Below are positions 60,226-64,000 of a stretch of 64,000 nt of DNA, in pieces (positions within the stretch are counted from its first letter, which is position 1; the number at the start of each line of letters is the position of its first letter). Source of the DNA: Trileptium ribeirensis (Eukaryota; Nematoda; Enoplea; Enoplida; Thoracostomopsidae). A program made the translations under genes and the position numbers. The DNA lies in NCBI GenBank assembly GCA_030248225.1, contig JASANE010018522.1, positions 1 through 64,000 on the forward strand. Direction: 5' to 3'. The notes below the pieces were generated by a model. The model was given only the letters and a program-made list of their open reading frames with translations. It was not told where the DNA came from and searched no databases.

Positions 60226-60620
60226 ACTATAAGCTTATAGACTCCAGAATGGGAAGTAGTTGAAAAACTTGTTATATATCATTGGAAAGCTCTGGTAAAG
60301 CTACATAGAATAGGCCTATTAGTTTGCGGATATATCGTTTACTTATTTGAGAAAGTCTCAAAAACTGGAGGGGGTGCCCAAAAAATGGGCCAAAATGACG
60401 TCATTTTGCCCATAACTTTTCCCACAGGAAAAAAATTCAAAATCGGGCTTCGTCACTGCACTTAAATCGACCATTGCGGTTCGAATGAGCTATCTTGCAT
60501 CAAAATCCGCCCAACCGTCATCGAGATCCAGGTGCTGCAGAGACACACACAGACAGGACCTCCTCAACCCCATCCAGAGCCAAAAATTGAAAATTCTCGT
60601 TCCACTCAAATTCAATAATT
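60226..60620. repeat. 0.4-kb dispersed repeat B, copy 2 (right arm)
   Basis: Mirror of 55147-55538, including the private insertion (CGGGCTTCGTCACTGCACTT). Confidence 0.85.
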
Positions 60621-61311
60621 TAAAAAAAAACATGGCCATAAGTTACGCAAGGCTTACGACAAGACATAGATACCGCTAAAATACTTTCCAGAAAAATCAA
60701 TACAATGCAAACACGATAAATTTCGAATACTTTTTGAAACAATACAGCTTTTGTCTTAAAACATTATATAAATATATACCTAAAGCGCACTCTTGAAATA
60801 TAATTCTTCCTTTTACTTTTGACAGTATACATACCGCCTTATTTATACTAGTGAAGCTCGCTTGGGAGCCAGAATTCAGTAGTAAGAACAATCCCCCGAA
60901 GTCTGTTGTAGAAAGCACACACAAACAAAGCCAACACACAGTACGCAGGTGCAGCATTAACCGTAGTATGGGCCATAGTTTCTGCCCGCCTCTTTTGATA
61001 GCCAACGTATGCAGTAGACAAAACATCATACAACTAGTAGAAAATCAATGTACTATCATTTTAATAATTCTATAAAACCCTAAATTAACCGGGAAAAGAC
61101 CTTTAAAGAATTCAAACCGACACTTGAGGAAAATCCCATTTTTCATACCAAGTACGAAGCAGAAGTGTGAAAAATATTTGCCACACATATTTTTGACACT
61201 CGCAATCAGCCTGTTGGCCAGAAAACCCCATATCCGACATTAAAACCAACAATAAGCACACTTTTAAGTGCATTTCCCACGACTTTTCACCAAATATTAA
61301 ATTTGGCGCCA

Positions 61312-61703
61312 ACTATAAGCTTATAGACTCCAGATAGGGAAGTAGTTGAAAAACTTGTTATATATCATTGGAAAGCCCTGGTAAAGCTACATGGAATTAT
61401 AGGCCTATTAGTTTGCGGATATCTCGTTTACTTATTGAGAAAATTCGCAAAAGCTGGAGGGGGTGACCGAAAAATGGTCCAAAATGTCGCCATTTTGCTC
61501 CATAACTTTTCCCACGGGAAAAATTTCAAAAATGACCATTGCGATTCGAATGAGCTATCTTGTATCAAAATCTGCCCAACCGTTATTGAGATCCAGGTGC
61601 AACAGACACACACCCAGACGGGACCTCCTCAACCCCCCATCCAGAGCCAAAATTGAAAATACTCGCCAACTTGCTTCGCTCTCTCATTCCACTCGAATTC
61701 AAT
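61312..61703. repeat. 0.4-kb dispersed repeat B, copy 1 (right arm)
   Basis: Mirror of 54053-54448, including the CCAACTTGCTTCGCTCTC segment that copy 2 lacks. Confidence 0.85.
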
Positions 61704-61721
61704 GACATGAGTTTTCGAGCT

Positions 61722-62123
61722 TTACCTACCTATCGAAAATGAACAGTCGTCACACACAACATTTTTGACGGAACTAAATAAAACAACAACCCAAATGTGG
61801 GTGAATGAAGTCCAGGTTGGTAGATTTATGCATCGACTGTGCTGGCATAACTTTTGTGCATCGACTGTGCTGGCATAACTTGGATCTGAGGGATCCATTT
61901 CAGCTATAACGTTGTAAACACATGGTTTGGCGTAGTCGATGGAATCGTACTTGTAAACATACCGTGGCGATCGCGGCAGCGAGATCTCCATTGAACAACG
62001 CAAGGCCACGAACTTTCCATTCTTAACTGCATACAAGTAGCAATATCCTGGGTGATTTTGAGATTTGTATATAATTAAATCACACATAGCCTTTCTAATT
62101 ATAGGCTGGCCGTAGTTCGCCAT
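61722..62123 (-). CDS. Mirror of the weakly FLYWCH-like ORF, longer frame
   Basis: Shares the first 46 residues with 53627-53983, then differs by indels (MEISLPRSPRYVYK against MENPRCRDRHGMFT) and rejoins at VIAEMDPSDPSYAST. It ends at a later stop (133 codons) after CDDCSFSIGR. The two frames cannot both be ancestral in the middle part. Confidence 0.25.
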   Translation of the reverse strand: MANYGQPIIRKAMCDLIIYKSQNHPGYCYLYAVKNGKFVALRCSMEISLPRSPRYVYKYDSIDYAKPCVYNVIAEMDPSDPSYASTVDAQKLCQHSRCINLPTWTSFTHIWVVVLFSSVKNVVCDDCSFSIGR

Positions 62124-62740
62124 AACTAACCTAAAGCTTATATATGACTGAAACCAAAATCAAAGCAGCAGTTTTTTAGAAGTAGATTTGTAATTGTAAC
62201 TGCAAAATAAAGCTGCTTGTTTGGATAGGCCTCTTTTAACCTTCTAAGCGCTTGGGCAACTGGCCCCACACTTGCTGCACTTGACCACACTCCAACAACA
62301 TTACCCCAGCAATACTGCCCAGTGCGCCCAATGCGATAATGCCCTACTAGTAATGAAGATATGCTGGCATTTTAGACCAATAAACATACTACGTTCCATG
62401 GGCGAAGGGGGAATTGGATTAGTTGTATACTTGGCTCAAAGAAGCTACTGTTCCACACCCGTTCTAGGGCTAACGACCCATAATTCATATATCGCTGTAA
62501 AATGTGTGTTTCACAAGTAATGCGTTTTCACAATATAATATAAATCAAATTCGTAGACCAAACCAGGTTTGTATTAAAACGCGCGATAGTATGGAAGAAC
62601 CAAAAATGAAAAAAACAAAATGTTAAGTTAATTATTAAGCAATACGGCGAAAATAGTTATAACTAAGAATTCAAGTCGAGTAGCTACAACATTAATAACA
62701 TTACAAGTTAATGTCACGAAAACGGAAAAGGTCAATGTTA

Positions 62741-62784
62741 GGATCGATCCACCGACTTCTCCCTCCTGTACCACTCGGCCATTC
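62741..62784 (-). other. tRNA-like Pol III box pair, mirror copy
   Basis: GGATCGATCC (62741-62750) and ACCACTCGGCCA (62770-62781) repeat the box pair of 52966-53011 on the other strand with no change in either box. Confidence 0.4.
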
Positions 62785-62867
62785 ATACATTTAAAAGAAC
62801 GGATTTATATACATTAAACAAATACCTAAATAGCAAATATGTAAATACAATATATAAAATAAATAGT

Positions 62868-63011
62868 GGCTCTTGGGTGCCCGAGTGAGACACGTCAGTG
62901 CCCAAGGGAGACTCATCAGCGACCTTGTGAGGGTGGTGCCCACGTGAGACCAATGATTATCAGAGTGAGACTACTGACTGCCCGAGCGCGACGATTGGTG
63001 CCCGAGTGGGA
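62868..63011. repeat. 21-bp minisatellite (right arm of palindrome 2)
   Basis: Mirror of 52740-52880, with TGCCCGAGTGAGACACGTCA-type units. The same six units and the same long unit are present, so the array was not altered after the inversion. Confidence 0.75.
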
Positions 63012-64000
63012 AAATATATACCACGTATAGCAACACAAGGCAACAAAAAAATTTGGTAATATAATTAAACTATAAATCTAGATTACCACAATAAAACAAG
63101 CACTCAATACAAAAGCATAGCACACGTTTTTTCAATTTTCTATAAATATGCACAGACACTGGTAATTGTTGCACAATTCAACATAAAAATTTACACTAAC
63201 ATTGCATACGTCCACAGTTCACTCAGATAGTACACAATAATTAGTATCATGTTCTTTCGGGAACAAGAAATATAATAGATTATTTGTATCCGGTTTGTGG
63301 AGCTTAAAATGGCGGTAAAAGACACAAAATCAAACCGCAATGCCAAAATCAAATCTTAATTATCTTCAGCAGCCACACTGTTCCGGTAATGCTACCCCGA
63401 CGGATGCTTACTCAATGATAGCGGAATACCATATTCTAGTAAATGCTTGACAGGAAAATGACTAAGCTACACTTGATTTCAGGGGTCAACAGCAAGATCG
63501 TTACGTAGAATCAACCCCTCGACAGCAACCAACTAAGCCATTAACTACAGAAACGTGTTCAAAGCGCCACCAATAGCAATGATCCCAACTCAATATATAC
63601 AGTTTCTTCGAAATATGCGTACTAAATATATTTCTTCGGAATCTTTTTGACAGTCCAAAATAGAACCATGCGGTTAGCTGACAATTCGATTAAAGTAAAT
63701 TTTTATCCGCTTAGCTGTGTCCCGGGCCAACATGTTAACGGGCTCAGAAAGTCTAAACCCTCAAACATTCAAAATGTCACAATAGCAATATTCATCTCGT
63801 CAGCTAGAATATGAATATATATATACAATTGCGAAATATGAAATTATCTACCCGACGTACCACATAGATACAAATATTTTGTTCAAGAGATACAAATCGT
63901 ATGACTAAAATCACATCGACAAATTATAATATTTAAATCATCGATAATTCATATAGAACTTAATGTATATACACAAACATACACACTAAAAATGACCGCT

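Larger units (their letters stand above)
58646..64000 (-). repeat. Palindrome 2, right arm
   Basis: Reverse complement of 51751-57098, open at the window end. Near its inner end it diverges from the left arm in a cluster (58715-58745: TGTCAGGTCTGCTGACCC against the left arm's AAACCGACCAAACGCC). Most remaining differences are isolated. Confidence 0.97.

Overview
The window is AT-rich metazoan nuclear DNA from an invertebrate I cannot place. It has GT-AG introns, a split animal-type HDHD5 gene, decayed CR1-like and Jockey/I-like non-LTR retrotransposons, a hAT-like transposase remnant, Tc1/mariner-like MITEs and many short dispersed repeats. There is no bacterial operon structure, rRNA gene, CRISPR array or complete tRNA gene.

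The window is built from two very large inverted duplications. Palindrome 1 has a left arm at 1-22287, an 838-bp spacer at 22288-23125 and a right arm at 23126-45380. Palindrome 2 has a left arm at 51751-57098, a 1.5-kb spacer at 57099-58645 and a right arm at 58646-64000. Each palindrome has one arm cut by a window edge, so the true outer limits are unknown. The 6.4 kb between them (45381-51750) appears single copy inside this window and holds tandem repeats and one MITE-like element.

Palindrome 1 carries two head-to-head copies of one recognisable gene, the HAD-superfamily hydrolase HDHD5 (CECR5 family). The right copy (26911-40538, +) reads through nine coding exons with consistent splice phases and a normal C-terminus; its first exon was not found. 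The left copy (18497 down to 4821, -) has lost an acceptor and carries frameshifts. A 46-nt micro-exon is present three times in a 123-bp tandem array, and the start of the last exon is also tandemly duplicated as an out-of-use decoy. A CR1-like reverse-transcriptase fragment lies antisense in the intron before the motif-IV exon. A broken zinc-ribbon ORF of unknown identity lies antisense just upstream of the gene. The palindrome centre falls inside a Jockey/I-like retrotransposon fragment.

Palindrome 2 has no gene I can name. It contains two copies per arm of a 0.4-kb repeat ending in CTATAAGCTTATAG, a 21-bp minisatellite, a Pol III-like A/B-box pair, and a few short ORFs, two of which look weakly like zinc-binding domains. 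Its spacer is a guanine-poor, A/C-rich homopolymeric stretch.

The main caution is that two adjacent giant palindromes with clustered private differences could be real (breakage-fusion or hairpin-capped inversion) or could be fold-back sequencing or assembly artefacts. The sequence alone does not settle this, although distinct non-palindromic spacers and several degraded features argue against a trivial fold-back.
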